Positions 8,503-17,264 of a stretch of DNA of 64,000 bases are shown piece by piece. Position numbers and translations under genes: made by a program. The DNA is taken from the NCBI RefSeq assembly GCF_029894425.1, contig NZ_JARXYJ010000001.1, positions 7,212,501 through 7,276,500 on the forward strand, written 5' to 3'. The stretch comes from Streptomyces sp. SAI-127. GTDB lineage: Bacteria > Actinomycetota > Actinomycetes > Streptomycetales > Streptomycetaceae. Every line of letters starts with the position of its first letter. Within the stretch, counting starts at the first letter, position 1. Below the pieces are notes generated by a model. The model was not told the DNA's origin and did not search any database. It saw only the letters and a program-made list of their open reading frames with translations.

Positions 8503-9387
8503 TTAAGTCACCGACCTGACCTTGCGGTATGCGATCTCCGCCAGACGCGCCTGTCCGTTCACACTCGGGTGGAACCAGTCCCAGTGGCTGAGCTGATCGG
8601 TGCCGAACCGGTAGTCGTACACCGCGCCCCCGTCGTACCGGCAGTGCTCGTCCTTCGCGCACACCTCCTTCAGTACGGAGTTGTAGGCCTCCACGCGCTC
8701 CTGCACGGTGTCCCGCCGCTCGGTCGCCGCCGCGTCCAGGGCGTCCGCGTCGCCCAGCATCGACGGACACACGCCCAGCTTCCACACCTGCTTGCCCAGC
8801 GGATTGGTGCGGCCCTCGGACCACAGCCGCTTGAGGTTCGGCACGCTCGCCACGTACACCTGCGCCTTGGGCGCCTGCTTGCGCAGCACGCTCAGCGCGT
8901 CCTCGAAGCCGGACCGGAACGCGGAGACAGAGGTCATCGCCGCCGTGGAGTCCCGGCAGGCGTCGTTGGCACCCACCATCACCGTCACCAGCCCGGGCGT
9001 CCGCGCCGCCGCCTGCGCCATCTGCCCGGACAGATCGGCCATCCGTGCCCCGGACACCGCGTAGTTCCAGCTGCGCTCGGCCGCCTTCGCCCGTCCCAGC
9101 AGCCGTACGGCGAGAGAGTCGACCTGGGTGCTGGCGCCGGTGGCCCAGGACACGTCGGGACAGTCCTTCAGGACCCCGCAGGCGTCGAAGCCGCGCGTGA
9201 TCGAGTCGCCCACAGCGGCAATCGAAGCCGGGCTGCTGTCCCACGCCGGAGTGGGCTTCGGCGAGGGTTTGGCCTTCTGGGTGGGTCCCGCCGCGTCGCC
9301 CCCCACCGCGTCACACCCGGCGACGCCCAGGAGAGCCGCCGTCAGGACGGCGACGACGGCCCGTGATCGGGGGCCCTGCTTGCGCAT
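8503..9387 (-). CDS. SGNH/GDSL hydrolase lipoprotein
   Basis: This 294-residue exported esterase/lipase-like protein has a lipoprotein signal (RAVVAVLTAALLGVAGC; lipobox Cys about residue 26), a short linker rich in Lys and Pro, and the SGNH blocks. Block I is AVGDSITRGFD with nucleophile Ser, block III is VMVGANDAC with the oxyanion Asn, and block V is DWFHPSVNG with the Asp-x-x-His pair. The start is set at ATG 9387 (MRKQGPRSR), where a typical signal begins. The substrate is unknown. Only 10 nt separate its stop from the start of the epimerase gene on the same strand, so the two may be cotranscribed. Confidence 0.87.
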   Translation of the reverse strand: MRKQGPRSRAVVAVLTAALLGVAGCDAVGGDAAGPTQKAKPSPKPTPAWDSSPASIAAVGDSITRGFDACGVLKDCPDVSWATGASTQVDSLAVRLLGRAKAAERSWNYAVSGARMADLSGQMAQAAARTPGLVTVMVGANDACRDSTAAMTSVSAFRSGFEDALSVLRKQAPKAQVYVASVPNLKRLWSEGRTNPLGKQVWKLGVCPSMLGDADALDAAATERRDTVQERVEAYNSVLKEVCAKDEHCRYDGGAVYDYRFGTDQLSHWDWFHPSVNGQARLAEIAYRKVRSVT

Positions 9388-9639
9388 CCGTGGTGTTCCC
9401 CTCGTGAAAATGATGGTCCTCTCATAACAACGCACAAGAGTTCCCGGTGACGCGCGAGGGAACGATCGACACCCGTACTAGCGTCCTGCCGGGTGAATGG
9501 CGGGCGTTTCGGGGCACTGGGACCGACGGTACGTCACACTCCTTGCGCCGCCGCACGGTAGCCTCGCCATCAACGTGGCCGGCCGGCATCGCCGCCATGC
9601 CGGCCAGCAAGACCTGTCCCGCTCTGCCCGGAGGTCCCG

Positions 9640-10134
9640 GTGACGACACGTGGAGTTCTGTACGTGCACTCCGCGCCGCGCGCGCTGTGCCCGCACGTCG
9701 AGTGGGCCGTCGCCGGGGTGCTCGGCACGCGCGTCAACCTCGACTGGATCCGGCAGCCGGCCGCACCGGGCACGTGGCGCTCGGAGTTCTCCTGGAAGGG
9801 CGAGGTGGGCACGGCGTCCAAGCTCGCGTCGGCCCTCAGAGGCTGGCACCTGCTGCGCTTCGAGGTCACGGCCGAGCCCTGCCCCACCGCCGAGGGCGAG
9901 CGCTACAGCTGCACCCCGGAACTGGGCATCTTCCACGCCGTCACCGGCATCCACGGCGACATCCTGATCCCGGAGGACCGCCTGCGCGCGGCCCTGACCC
10001 GCTCGCAGCGCGGGGAGACGGACCTGGAGGCCGAGCTGGCCAAGCTCCTCGGCAAGCCCTGGGACGACGAACTGGAGCCCTTCAGGTACGCCGGCGAGGG
10101 CGCCCCGGTCCGCTGGCTGCACCAGGTCGTCTGA
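9640..10134 (+). CDS. DUF3145 family protein
   Basis: This 164-residue cytoplasmic protein belongs to DUF3145, a family restricted to actinobacteria and usually found next to the fab operon, as here. It is recognisable from TTRGVLYVHSAPRALCPHVEWA at the N-terminus (interrupted here to the key residues GVLYVHS and CPHVEWA) and the ELGIFHAVTGIHGDI segment. No function is known. It starts at GTG 9640, preceded by a ribosome binding site (GGAGG). The 252 bp before it, back to the GDSL lipoprotein start, hold both promoters and no further gene. Confidence 0.88.
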   Translation: MTTRGVLYVHSAPRALCPHVEWAVAGVLGTRVNLDWIRQPAAPGTWRSEFSWKGEVGTASKLASALRGWHLLRFEVTAEPCPTAEGERYSCTPELGIFHAVTGIHGDILIPEDRLRAALTRSQRGETDLEAELAKLLGKPWDDELEPFRYAGEGAPVRWLHQVV

Positions 10135-10149
10135 GGTCTCCGCACACGT

Positions 10150-10181
10150 GAAGGGCCCCCACCGACCGGTGGGGGCCCTTC
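10150..10181. terminator. bidirectional terminator hairpin
   Basis: GAAGGGCCCCCACC and GGTGGGGGCCCTTC form a perfect 14-bp stem with a GACC tetraloop between the convergent DUF3145 and fabF genes. It should terminate the fab operon on the minus strand. Confidence 0.85.
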
Positions 10182-10200
10182 AGTTGCGTACAAACGATTC

Positions 10201-11472
10201 TCAGACCGTACGGAACGCCAGCACCACGTTGTGCCCACCGAACCCGAACGAGTCGTTCAGCGCGGCGATACGGCCCTCCACGGGCAGCTTGCGGGCCTCG
10301 CCGCGGACGACGTCGGCGTTGGCCTCCGCCTCCGGGTCGAGGTTCTCGACGTTGATGGTCGGCGGAGCCACCCGGTGGTACAGGGCGAGCACCGTCGCGA
10401 CCGTCTCCACGCCGCCCGCGCCACCCAGCAGGTGACCGGTCATCGACTTGGTGGCGGACACGGCCATGTGGTCGGCGTCGTCGCCGAACACCTTCCGCAG
10501 CGCCTTGAGCTCGGCGATGTCACCGGCCGGGGTCGACGTCGCGTGCGCGTTCACGTGCACGATCTCCGCCGGGTTCAGGTCGGTGCTGTCCAGCAGGTTC
10601 TCCAGCGCGCGCGAGATGCCGCGCCCCTCGGGCTCCGGCTGCACGATGTCGTGGGCGTCGGCGGAGACGCCCTGCCCCACCGCCTCGGCGTACACCCGCG
10701 CACCGCGCGCGGCGGCGTGCTCGGCGGACTCCAGGACGACGACACCGGCGCCCTCGCCGAGGACGAAGCCGTCCCGGGCGATGTCGTAGGGACGCGAGGC
10801 GCCCTCGGGGTTCTCGTTGTTCTTGGACATCGCCATCATGTTGCCGAACGCGGCGATGGGCAGCGGGTGGATCGCCGCCTCCGTGCCACCGGCGACGACG
10901 ACGTCGGCGCGGCCGGTACGGATCATCTCGATGCCGTAGCCGATGGCCTCGGCGCCCGACGCACAGGCGGAGACCGGGGTGTGCACGCCCGCGCGGGCGC
11001 CCACCAGCAGACCCACGTTGGCGGACGGGCCGTTGGGCATCAGCATCGGCACGGTGTGCGGGGAGACGCGGCGGACGCCCTTCTCCTTGAGCACGTCGTA
11101 CTGGTCGAGCAGGGTCGTCACGCCACCGATGCCGGAGGCGATGACGGCGCCGAGACGGTCCGGGTCGACCTTGTCGTCCTCGCCGGCCTTGGCCTCGAAG
11201 CCCGCGTCGGCCCACGCCTCCTTGGCCGCGATCAGCGCGAACTGCGCCGAGCGGTCAAGACGGCGGGCCTGCGGCCGGGGAATCACCTCGGTCGGCTCCA
11301 CCGCGATCTGCGCGGCGATGCGGACTGCCTGCTCAGCGGCCCACTCCTGCTCCAGGGGCTTGACGCCGGACTTGCCGGCGACCAGACCCTCCCAGGTAGA
11401 GGCTGCGTCGCCACCCAGCGGTGTGGTTGCGCCGATACCGGTGACGACCACGGTGCGATTGGTCGGGCTCAC
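10201..11472 (-). CDS. fabF: 3-oxoacyl-ACP synthase II
   Basis: This 423-residue beta-ketoacyl-ACP synthase performs the elongation condensations of type II fatty-acid synthesis. The catalytic Cys is in VSACASGAEAIGYG (about residue 168). The two catalytic histidines are in NAHATSTPAGD and KSMTGHLLGGAGG. The start is placed at GTG 11472 (VSPTNRTVVVTGIG) because GGAGAAAG lies 7 nt upstream. It is last in the operon fabD-fabH-acpP-fabF. A type II polyketide ketosynthase is unlikely because the surrounding genes are housekeeping fab genes with no chain-length factor. Confidence 0.96.
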   Translation of the reverse strand: MSPTNRTVVVTGIGATTPLGGDAASTWEGLVAGKSGVKPLEQEWAAEQAVRIAAQIAVEPTEVIPRPQARRLDRSAQFALIAAKEAWADAGFEAKAGEDDKVDPDRLGAVIASGIGGVTTLLDQYDVLKEKGVRRVSPHTVPMLMPNGPSANVGLLVGARAGVHTPVSACASGAEAIGYGIEMIRTGRADVVVAGGTEAAIHPLPIAAFGNMMAMSKNNENPEGASRPYDIARDGFVLGEGAGVVVLESAEHAAARGARVYAEAVGQGVSADAHDIVQPEPEGRGISRALENLLDSTDLNPAEIVHVNAHATSTPAGDIAELKALRKVFGDDADHMAVSATKSMTGHLLGGAGGVETVATVLALYHRVAPPTINVENLDPEAEANADVVRGEARKLPVEGRIAALNDSFGFGGHNVVLAFRTV

Positions 11473-11573
11473 GGGAAATCTTTCTCCAACGTTACGAGGA
11501 TTAAGCGGCGCCACCGCCGGGTGGCGGGGCCGGCACGTCCGGCCTGGAGGGCTCCGGAGGGAGCCCGGGAGAC

Positions 11574-11822
11574 TCAGGCCTGGTGCTTGAGGATGTAGTC
11601 GGTCGCGTCGCCGACCGTCTTGAGGTTCTTGACGTCGTCGTCCGGGATCTTGACGTCGAAGCGCTCTTCAGCGGCGACGACGACCTCGACCATGGACAGC
11701 GAGTCGACGTCCAGGTCGTCGGTGAAGGACTTGTCCAGCTGGACGTCCTCAACCGGGATGCCGGCGATCTCGTTCACGATGTCGGCAAGACCGGCGACGA
11801 TCTCTTCCTGAGTGGCGGCCAT
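11574..11822 (-). CDS. acpP: acyl carrier protein
   Basis: This 82-residue acidic protein carries growing acyl chains on a phosphopantetheine arm attached to the Ser of the DVDSLSMVE motif (about residue 42). The length, the helix pattern and the conserved FDVKIPDDD segment are typical of primary-metabolism ACPs. It lies between fabH and fabF in the fab operon. A gap of 101 bp to fabF leaves room for RNA processing or a weak internal promoter, but none is evident. Confidence 0.97.
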   Translation of the reverse strand: MAATQEEIVAGLADIVNEIAGIPVEDVQLDKSFTDDLDVDSLSMVEVVVAAEERFDVKIPDDDVKNLKTVGDATDYILKHQA

Positions 11823-11900
11823 TGGGCGCTCCTTCGTTTTTCTTATCCAGAGGGTTGGCAGTGCTTCCCGTCCCGGACCGAGTGATCCGGCACGGAGTGC

Positions 11901-12896
11901 CTAGGGGAGGGTAACGACAGTGGCGGCGTAGACGAGACCCGCCCCGAAACCGATGACGAGCGCGGTGTCGCCGCTCTTCGCCTCGCCGGTCGCCAGGAGC
12001 CGCTCCATGGCGAGCGGGATCGAGGCGGCCGAGGTGTTGCCGGTGGTGCGCACGTCACGCGCGACCGTGACGTGCTCCGGCAGCTTCAGCGTCTTCACCA
12101 TCGAGTCGATGATCCGCTCGTTGGCCTGGTGGGGAATGAAGACGTCCAGGTCGTCCGGGCTGATCCCGGCCGCGTCCAGCGCCTGCTGGGCGACCTTCGC
12201 CATCTCGAACACGGCCCAGCGGAACACCGCCTGGCCCTCCTGCGTGATCGCAGGGAACTTGCCCGTGGAGTCGTACTCGGTCCACGCCACGGTCTGCTTG
12301 ATCGTCTCGGACTTGTCGCCCTCGGAGCCCCAGACGGTGGGGCCGATGGCCGGCTCCTGGGAGGGACCCACGACGACCGCGCCGGCACCGTCGCCGAACA
12401 GGAAGGCCGTGGCGCGGTCCTCCAGGTCGGTCAGGTCGGACAGCCGCTCGACACCGATGACAAGTACGTGCTCTGCCGAGCCCTCGACGATCATGCCCTT
12501 GGCGAGGGTGAGGCCGTAGCCGAAGCCCGCGCAGCCCGCCGAGATGTCGAAGGCGGCGGCCTTGTTCGTGCCCAGCTTGTCGGCGATCTCCGTCGCCACG
12601 GCCGGGGTCTGCTTGAAGTGCGAGACGGTCGAGACGATCACGCCGCCGATCTGCTCGGCGGAGATCCCGGCGTCGGCGATCGCCTTGCCGGACGCCTCGA
12701 TCGACATCGCGGCGACGGTCTCCTCGGCGTTCGCCCAGTGCCGGGTCTCGATGCCGGAGCGCGAGCGGATCCACTCGTCGGACGAGTCGATCGTCTCGAG
12801 GATCACCTCGTTCGGCACGACCCGGGTCGGGCGGTAGCCGCCGACACCGAGGATGCGCGCGTACGGGGCGCCCTTGCTGGGCTTGATCTTCGACAT
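11901..12896 (-). CDS. fabH: 3-oxoacyl-ACP synthase III
   Basis: This 331-residue enzyme starts fatty-acid synthesis by condensing an acyl-CoA primer with malonyl-ACP. The catalytic triad is visible: Cys in FDISAGCAGFGYG (about residue 121), His in FIPHQANERI, and Asn in TGNTSAAS. In Streptomyces the enzyme accepts branched primers. ATG 12896 (MSKIKPSKG) is preceded by GAGAAGGAGC and is a better start than the upstream in-frame ATG at 12920, which would overlap fabD. Confidence 0.96.
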   Translation of the reverse strand: MSKIKPSKGAPYARILGVGGYRPTRVVPNEVILETIDSSDEWIRSRSGIETRHWANAEETVAAMSIEASGKAIADAGISAEQIGGVIVSTVSHFKQTPAVATEIADKLGTNKAAAFDISAGCAGFGYGLTLAKGMIVEGSAEHVLVIGVERLSDLTDLEDRATAFLFGDGAGAVVVGPSQEPAIGPTVWGSEGDKSETIKQTVAWTEYDSTGKFPAITQEGQAVFRWAVFEMAKVAQQALDAAGISPDDLDVFIPHQANERIIDSMVKTLKLPEHVTVARDVRTTGNTSAASIPLAMERLLATGEAKSGDTALVIGFGAGLVYAATVVTLP

Positions 12897-12912
12897 GCTC
12901 TCGTGCTCCTTC

Positions 12913-13842
12913 TCAGGCACCGTGCTCGGCGATGAGCTCGCGAGCAGCGTCGAGGTCCTCGGGGGTCTTCAGTGCCAGCGTCTTGACGCCGGGCAGCGCG
13001 CGCTTGGCGAGGCCGACCAGCGTGCCGCCGGGGGAGACCTCGATGAACGCGGTGGCGCCGAGCTGCTTGAACGTCTCCATGCACAGGTCCCAGCGCACCG
13101 GGTTGGCGACCTGCCCGACCAGTCGCTCCAGCACCTCGGCGCCGGTCGCGACGGCCTGGCCGTCCTTGTTGGAGACGTAGGTGACCGTCGGGTCGGCCGG
13201 CGTCAGGTCGGCGGCGGCCTTGGCGAGCGCGTCGACCGCGGGGGCCATGTGGTGCGTGTGGAAGGCGCCGGCGACCTTGAGCGGGACGACCTTGCGGACG
13301 CCCTCGGGCTTGTCGTCGTTCAGGACGGCGAGCTGCTCCAGCGTGCCGGCGGCGACGATCTGCCCCGCGCCGTTGACGTTCGCCGGTGTCAGACCCAGCT
13401 TCTCCAGGTGCGCGACGGAGACCTCGGGGTCGCCGCCGAGCAGCGCCGACATGCCGGTCTCGGTGATCGCGGCGGCGTCGGCCATGGCCAGACCCCGCTT
13501 GCGTACGAGGGTGAGGGCGGTGGTGTCGTCCAGAACGCCCGCGAAGGCGGCGGCGGTGATCTCACCGACACTGTGCCCGGCGACCGCGCCGGGGGCGATG
13601 TCGGTGATGGCACCGAGTGCCGAGGCGGACAGGATCCCGGCCGCGACCAGCAGCGGCTGGGCCACCGCGGTGTCACGGATGGCGTCCGCGTCGGCCTGTG
13701 TGCCGTAGTGGGCAAGGTCCAGGCCGATGGCGTCGGACCACGTGGCGACGCGGTCCGCGGCACCGGGGAGTTCGAGCCAGGGGTTCAGGAAGCCGGGCGT
13801 CTGGGCGCCCTGGCCGGGAGCGACGAGTACGAGCACTCTCAC
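12913..13842 (-). CDS. fabD: malonyl-CoA:ACP transacylase
   Basis: This 309-residue acyltransferase loads malonyl groups onto ACP. The N-terminal motif APGQGAQTPGF, the nucleophile Ser in AGHSVGEITAA (about residue 96) and the catalytic His in AFHTHHM (about residue 205) are all present. It is first in the fab operon and separated from fasR by 83 bp containing the operon promoter and a palindrome. Two GTG codons, at 13842 and 13836, are possible starts; neither is clearly favoured. Confidence 0.95.
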   Translation of the reverse strand: MRVLVLVAPGQGAQTPGFLNPWLELPGAADRVATWSDAIGLDLAHYGTQADADAIRDTAVAQPLLVAAGILSASALGAITDIAPGAVAGHSVGEITAAAFAGVLDDTTALTLVRKRGLAMADAAAITETGMSALLGGDPEVSVAHLEKLGLTPANVNGAGQIVAAGTLEQLAVLNDDKPEGVRKVVPLKVAGAFHTHHMAPAVDALAKAAADLTPADPTVTYVSNKDGQAVATGAEVLERLVGQVANPVRWDLCMETFKQLGATAFIEVSPGGTLVGLAKRALPGVKTLALKTPEDLDAARELIAEHGA

Positions 13843-13902
13843 ACTCTCTCTTGAGGGCGGCCCAAGCCGCCCGTGGGGACAGGGACGAAGAACATGGAGG
13901 GG

Positions 13903-13923
13903 TTTTGTGGGCCCCCGACAAAA
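13903..13923. promoter_or_regulatory. fabD: palindrome upstream of fabD
   Basis: TTTTGT-N9-ACAAAA is a perfect inverted repeat in an otherwise GC-rich stretch, just downstream of the fasR stop and 61 bp upstream of fabD. FasR is known to activate this operon by binding in front of fabD, so this is a plausible binding site. The assignment to FasR is inferred. Confidence 0.5.
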
Positions 13924-13925
13924 GC

Positions 13926-15131
13926 CTAGGGCTGGGGATCCCCATCGGCCAGACGCCCCAGGATGAGCGCGATCCGCAAGGTGAACGCCGAACGTACATC
14001 GGAGGGCGACCAGCCGGTGACGTCAGTCACACGTCGAAGCCGGTAGCGCACGGTGTTGGGATGCACGAAGAGCATCCGGGCCGCGCCCTCCAGACTGGAC
14101 GCCTGTTCGAGGTAGACGGCGAGCGTCTCGAGGAGCGCGGAACCGGCCTCCTCCAGTGGTCTGTAGATCTCCTCCACCAACTGCTGGCGCGCAGCGGGAT
14201 CCCCGGCCATCGCGCGTTCCGGAAGCAGGTCGTCCGCCAGGACCGGGCGCGGGGCGTCCTGCCAGGCGGAACACGCCTTGAGCCCCGCGGCGGCGGCCTG
14301 CGCGGACCGGGTGGCGGCGAGCAGATCGGGTACGACGGGCCCCGCGACCACGGGCCCGGCCGCATAAGGCCCGATCAGCGACTTGGCCACGGCCAGGGGG
14401 TTGTCGCTGCCGCCCGCGATGACGACCAGCCGGGAGCCGAGCACCCCGGTCAGCACCTGGAGCTTGGCGTGCCGGGCGGCCCGCCGGATGGCCTCGACGG
14501 TCAGCTCGGAGTCACCGTCGGGAGCGGTGCCGAGGAGGACGCACACATGCTCGGGAGCGTTCCAGCCCAGCGCGGCGGCCCTGCTCACGGCTCCCTCGTC
14601 GGCCTCACCGCTCAAAACGGCGTTCACGACGAGCGACTCCAGCCGGGCGTCCCAGGCACCGCGTGCCTCGGCGGCCTGGGCATAGACCTGGGCGGTGGCG
14701 AAGGCGATCTCGCGGGCGTACACGAGCAGGGCCTCACGCAGCACGGACTCGTCACCGGGGGCGGCGACCTCGTCGATGGCGCTCTCCATGACCTCGATGG
14801 TGGTGCGCACCATCTCCACGGTCTGGCGGAGCGTGATGGCCCGGGTCAGCTCACGGGGAGCGGTCCCGAACACGTCGGTGGAGATGGCCTGCGGGGCGTC
14901 CGGATGCCGGAACCACTCGGTGAAGGCCGCGATGCCGGCCTGGGCGACCAGCCCGATCCAGGAACGGTTCTCCGGGGGCATGGCCCGGTACCACGGCAGC
15001 GTCTCGTCCATGCGCGCGATGGCCTGCTGCGCGAGAGACCCGGACGACTTCTCCAGCCGCTTCAGGGTCGCGACATGGGCGTGGACGCCGGGCGCGTCGG
15101 GGTCGGAGTTGCGGTGTTCGGGTTCGGGCAC
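13926..15131 (-). CDS. fasR: FasR, PucR-type fatty-acid synthesis activator
   Basis: This 401-residue regulator has a long helical N-terminal half, a GGDEF-like/CdaR middle region (about residues 160-290) and a C-terminal PucR helix-turn-helix (SSLEGAARMLFVHPNTVRYR region, residues about 345-370). Position directly upstream of fabD and overall layout match S. coelicolor FasR (SCO2386), reported to activate fabDHPF transcription. The proposed effector is an acyl-CoA or acyl-ACP signal, but that cannot be read from the sequence. It starts at GTG 15131, 80 bp from the divergent pirin gene. Confidence 0.88.
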   Translation of the reverse strand: MPEPEHRNSDPDAPGVHAHVATLKRLEKSSGSLAQQAIARMDETLPWYRAMPPENRSWIGLVAQAGIAAFTEWFRHPDAPQAISTDVFGTAPRELTRAITLRQTVEMVRTTIEVMESAIDEVAAPGDESVLREALLVYAREIAFATAQVYAQAAEARGAWDARLESLVVNAVLSGEADEGAVSRAAALGWNAPEHVCVLLGTAPDGDSELTVEAIRRAARHAKLQVLTGVLGSRLVVIAGGSDNPLAVAKSLIGPYAAGPVVAGPVVPDLLAATRSAQAAAAGLKACSAWQDAPRPVLADDLLPERAMAGDPAARQQLVEEIYRPLEEAGSALLETLAVYLEQASSLEGAARMLFVHPNTVRYRLRRVTDVTGWSPSDVRSAFTLRIALILGRLADGDPQP

Positions 15132-15211
15132 GGGACAAGACTGCCTTATCCGGACGTCGACGCGCGCCGCCGGGTACCGACTGCGGTCCCCCCGGGGACT
15201 ACCGTGGTCCC

Positions 15212-15865
15212 GTGACGGACGTACGGCGCGCGACGGAGCGCTACCCAGGCGGGGATCCGGGGGCCGGGATCGAGTCGTGGCACGCCTTCTCGTTCGGGCC
15301 GCACTACGACCCCGACAACCTCCGCTTCGGCGCGCTGATCGCCTGCAACGAGGAGCGGCTCGTGCCGGGCGCCGGGTTCGACGAGCATCCGCACAGCCAC
15401 ACCGAGATCGTGACGTGGGTGGTCGAGGGCGAGCTGACGCACCGGGACTCGACGGGGCACGAGACGGTCGTACGCGCCGGTGACGTCCAGCGGCTCAGCG
15501 CCGCCGCGGGCGTCCGGCACGTCGAGCGCAACGACGCCGAGACCCCGCTGACCTTCGTGCAGACCTGGCTGGCGCCCCTGGAGCCGGGCGGTGAGCCGTC
15601 GTACGAGATCGTCCGCGGGATCGCCGACTCGACGCCGTACGCCGTTCCGGAGGCGGGCGCGATGCTCCACGTGCGGCGGCTGGCTGCGGGGGAGCGGACC
15701 GCGGTGCCCGACGGGCGGTACCTGTACGTCCATGTCGTGCGGGGTGAAGTGCGGCTGGACGGCGCGGAGTTGGGGCCGGGTGACGCGGTCCGGGTCACCG
15801 ACGCCAAGGAACTGGACGTGGTGGCGGCGACCCCGGCCGAGCTGCTGGTGTGGGAGATGTCCTAG
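15212..15865 (+). CDS. pirin family protein
   Basis: This 217-residue bicupin of the pirin family has the conserved metal-binding motif FDEHPHSHTEIVTWV (about residues 56-70), with two His, and a later His/Glu pair in GVRHVERNDA. Pirins bind Fe(II); some are quercetinases and some modulate transcription or pyruvate dehydrogenase. No substrate can be assigned. It starts at GTG 15212, preceded by TACCGT 6 nt upstream, suggesting a leaderless transcript. It converges on a serine hydrolase with a 4-nt overlap of the stops. Confidence 0.9.
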   Translation: MTDVRRATERYPGGDPGAGIESWHAFSFGPHYDPDNLRFGALIACNEERLVPGAGFDEHPHSHTEIVTWVVEGELTHRDSTGHETVVRAGDVQRLSAAAGVRHVERNDAETPLTFVQTWLAPLEPGGEPSYEIVRGIADSTPYAVPEAGAMLHVRRLAAGERTAVPDGRYLYVHVVRGEVRLDGAELGPGDAVRVTDAKELDVVAATPAELLVWEMS

Positions 15866-16677
15866 AGGCTTGCCAGGACGGCGTCGGTGAACGCCGGCCA
15901 CGCCTCGACCGCCCACGGTCCGAACGCGCGGTCCGTCAGCGCCACACAGGCCGCCCCCGCGTCCGGGTCGATCCACAGGAACGTGCCGGACTGGCCGAAG
16001 TGCCCGAAGGTGCGCGGCGAGGACGACGAGCCCGTCCAGTGGGGGGACTTGCCGTCGCGGATCTCAAAGCCGAGGCCCCAGTCGTTGGGGTTCTGGTGGC
16101 CGTAGCCGGGGAGCACGCCCTTCGTGCCCGGGTACTGGACCGTCATCGCCGCCGCGACCGTGCGCGGGTCCAGCAGCCGTGGCGCCTGCACCTCCGCCGC
16201 GAACCGGAGAAGATCCTCGACCGTCGACACACCGTCCTTCGCCGGGGAGCCCTCCAGGGACGTCGACGCCATGCCCAGCGGCTCGAGCACCGCCTGCCGC
16301 AGATACTCCGCGAACGGGATGTCCGCCGCCTTGGCGACATGGTCGCCGAGCTGCTCGAACCCCGCGTTCGAGTACAGCCGCCGCTCCCCGGGAGCAGCCG
16401 TCGCCCGGTGCTCGTCGAAGGCCAGCCCCGAGGTGTGCGCGAGCAGGTGACGCACCGTCGATCCGCTCGGCCCGGCCGGCTCGTCGAGCTCGATCGCCCC
16501 CTCCTCGTAAGCGACGAGGACGGCGTACGCGGCGAGCGGCTTGGTGACCGAGGCCAGCGGGAAACGCCGCTCGACCGGGCCGTGGGTACCGAGGACCCTG
16601 CCGTCGGCACGCACCACCCCCGCCGCAGCGGTGGGAACCGGCCAGTTCTCGATCAACGCGAGGCTCTGCAAGGACAT
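15862..16677 (-). CDS. beta-lactamase-family serine hydrolase
   Basis: This 271-residue serine hydrolase has the penicillin-binding fold motifs SVTK (Ser-x-x-Lys, about residue 44), YSN in RLYSNAGFEQLG (Tyr-x-Asn, about residue 103) and a C-terminal FGQSGTFLW segment in place of the KTG/HxG triad. There is no signal peptide, so it is probably a cytoplasmic esterase or peptidase rather than a beta-lactamase. The leaderless box TAGTCT is exactly 7 nt upstream of its ATG on the minus strand (16685-16690). Confidence 0.87.
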   Translation of the reverse strand: MSLQSLALIENWPVPTAAAGVVRADGRVLGTHGPVERRFPLASVTKPLAAYAVLVAYEEGAIELDEPAGPSGSTVRHLLAHTSGLAFDEHRATAAPGERRLYSNAGFEQLGDHVAKAADIPFAEYLRQAVLEPLGMASTSLEGSPAKDGVSTVEDLLRFAAEVQAPRLLDPRTVAAAMTVQYPGTKGVLPGYGHQNPNDWGLGFEIRDGKSPHWTGSSSSPRTFGHFGQSGTFLWIDPDAGAACVALTDRAFGPWAVEAWPAFTDAVLASL

Positions 16678-16696
16678 GCCGTCGAGACTAAGCGGC

Positions 16697-17167
16697 TCAG
16701 AGCCTCAGAATCATCGTGGGGTCCGGCTTGTGGACGAAGCCGAGGGAGACGTAGAGCGGCTCGGCCTCCGGGGACGCGGTCAGCATGACCTGTCCGGCGC
16801 CCCGCTCGCGGAACCACGCCAGCAGTTCGTCCATGCACGCGCGCGCGTAGCCGCGCCGACGCGCGTCCGGGTCGGTGGCGACGCTGAAGACGTACCCGGC
16901 CAGGCCGTGCGGATTGGCCGCCTTCCCGATCCGGTAGTCGACCGTCCCCACCACCAGTGCCGCCAGCGCCCCCGGCCGGTCCGGGTGGTCGACGACGAAG
17001 GCCGCGAAGTCCCCGTCGGCCTCGGCCAGCTTCCCCCGCAGCGACGGCAGCGCCTCCGTGTGCCACGCTGTGGAGCCGTCCCCGTCCGGCAGAGCGTCGA
17101 TCATCACCTGGCGCAGCCGCAGTACTTCCCCGGCGTCCTCGGTCGTGGCACGGCGTACGAGACTCAT
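16697..17167 (-). CDS. GNAT family N-acetyltransferase
   Basis: The product is 156 residues when started at ATG 17167 (MSLVRRATTEDAGEVLRLRQ). TAACGT lies 7 nt upstream (17175-17180, minus strand), a leaderless arrangement. The acetyl-CoA loop is DPDARRRGYARACMDELL near residue 100 (R-x-x-G-x-A), and the C-terminal part contains PLYVSLGFVHKPDP. The substrate is unknown. It diverges from the MerR regulator gene, with about 50 bp shared between the two promoters. Confidence 0.87.
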   Translation of the reverse strand: MSLVRRATTEDAGEVLRLRQVMIDALPDGDGSTAWHTEALPSLRGKLAEADGDFAAFVVDHPDRPGALAALVVGTVDYRIGKAANPHGLAGYVFSVATDPDARRRGYARACMDELLAWFRERGAGQVMLTASPEAEPLYVSLGFVHKPDPTMILRL

Positions 17168-17226
17168 GCACCGCACGTTAGCGATCGCACCCGAGAGCCG
17201 TCCTGCCGATTTCTTACCGGTTCCGC

Positions 17227-17257
17227 TTGCTTCGAGTGCACTCCAAGGCCATAGCGT
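17227..17257 (+). promoter_or_regulatory. MerR-type promoter with 19-bp spacer
   Basis: TTGCTT (17227-17232) and TAGCGT (17252-17257) are separated by 19 bp, the elongated spacer typical of MerR-controlled promoters. The spacer holds a near-perfect 18-bp palindrome, CTTCGAGTGCACTCCAAG (17230-17247, one mismatched pair). The -10 ends 7 nt before the MerR ATG, so the autoregulated transcript should be leaderless. Confidence 0.75.
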
Positions 17258-17264
17258 TGGGGTC

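Noticed and set aside
10201..13842. Type II polyketide synthase cluster
   Set aside because: The synthase, ACP and transacylase genes are in the standard housekeeping fab order with FasR, with no chain-length factor, cyclase or aromatase.
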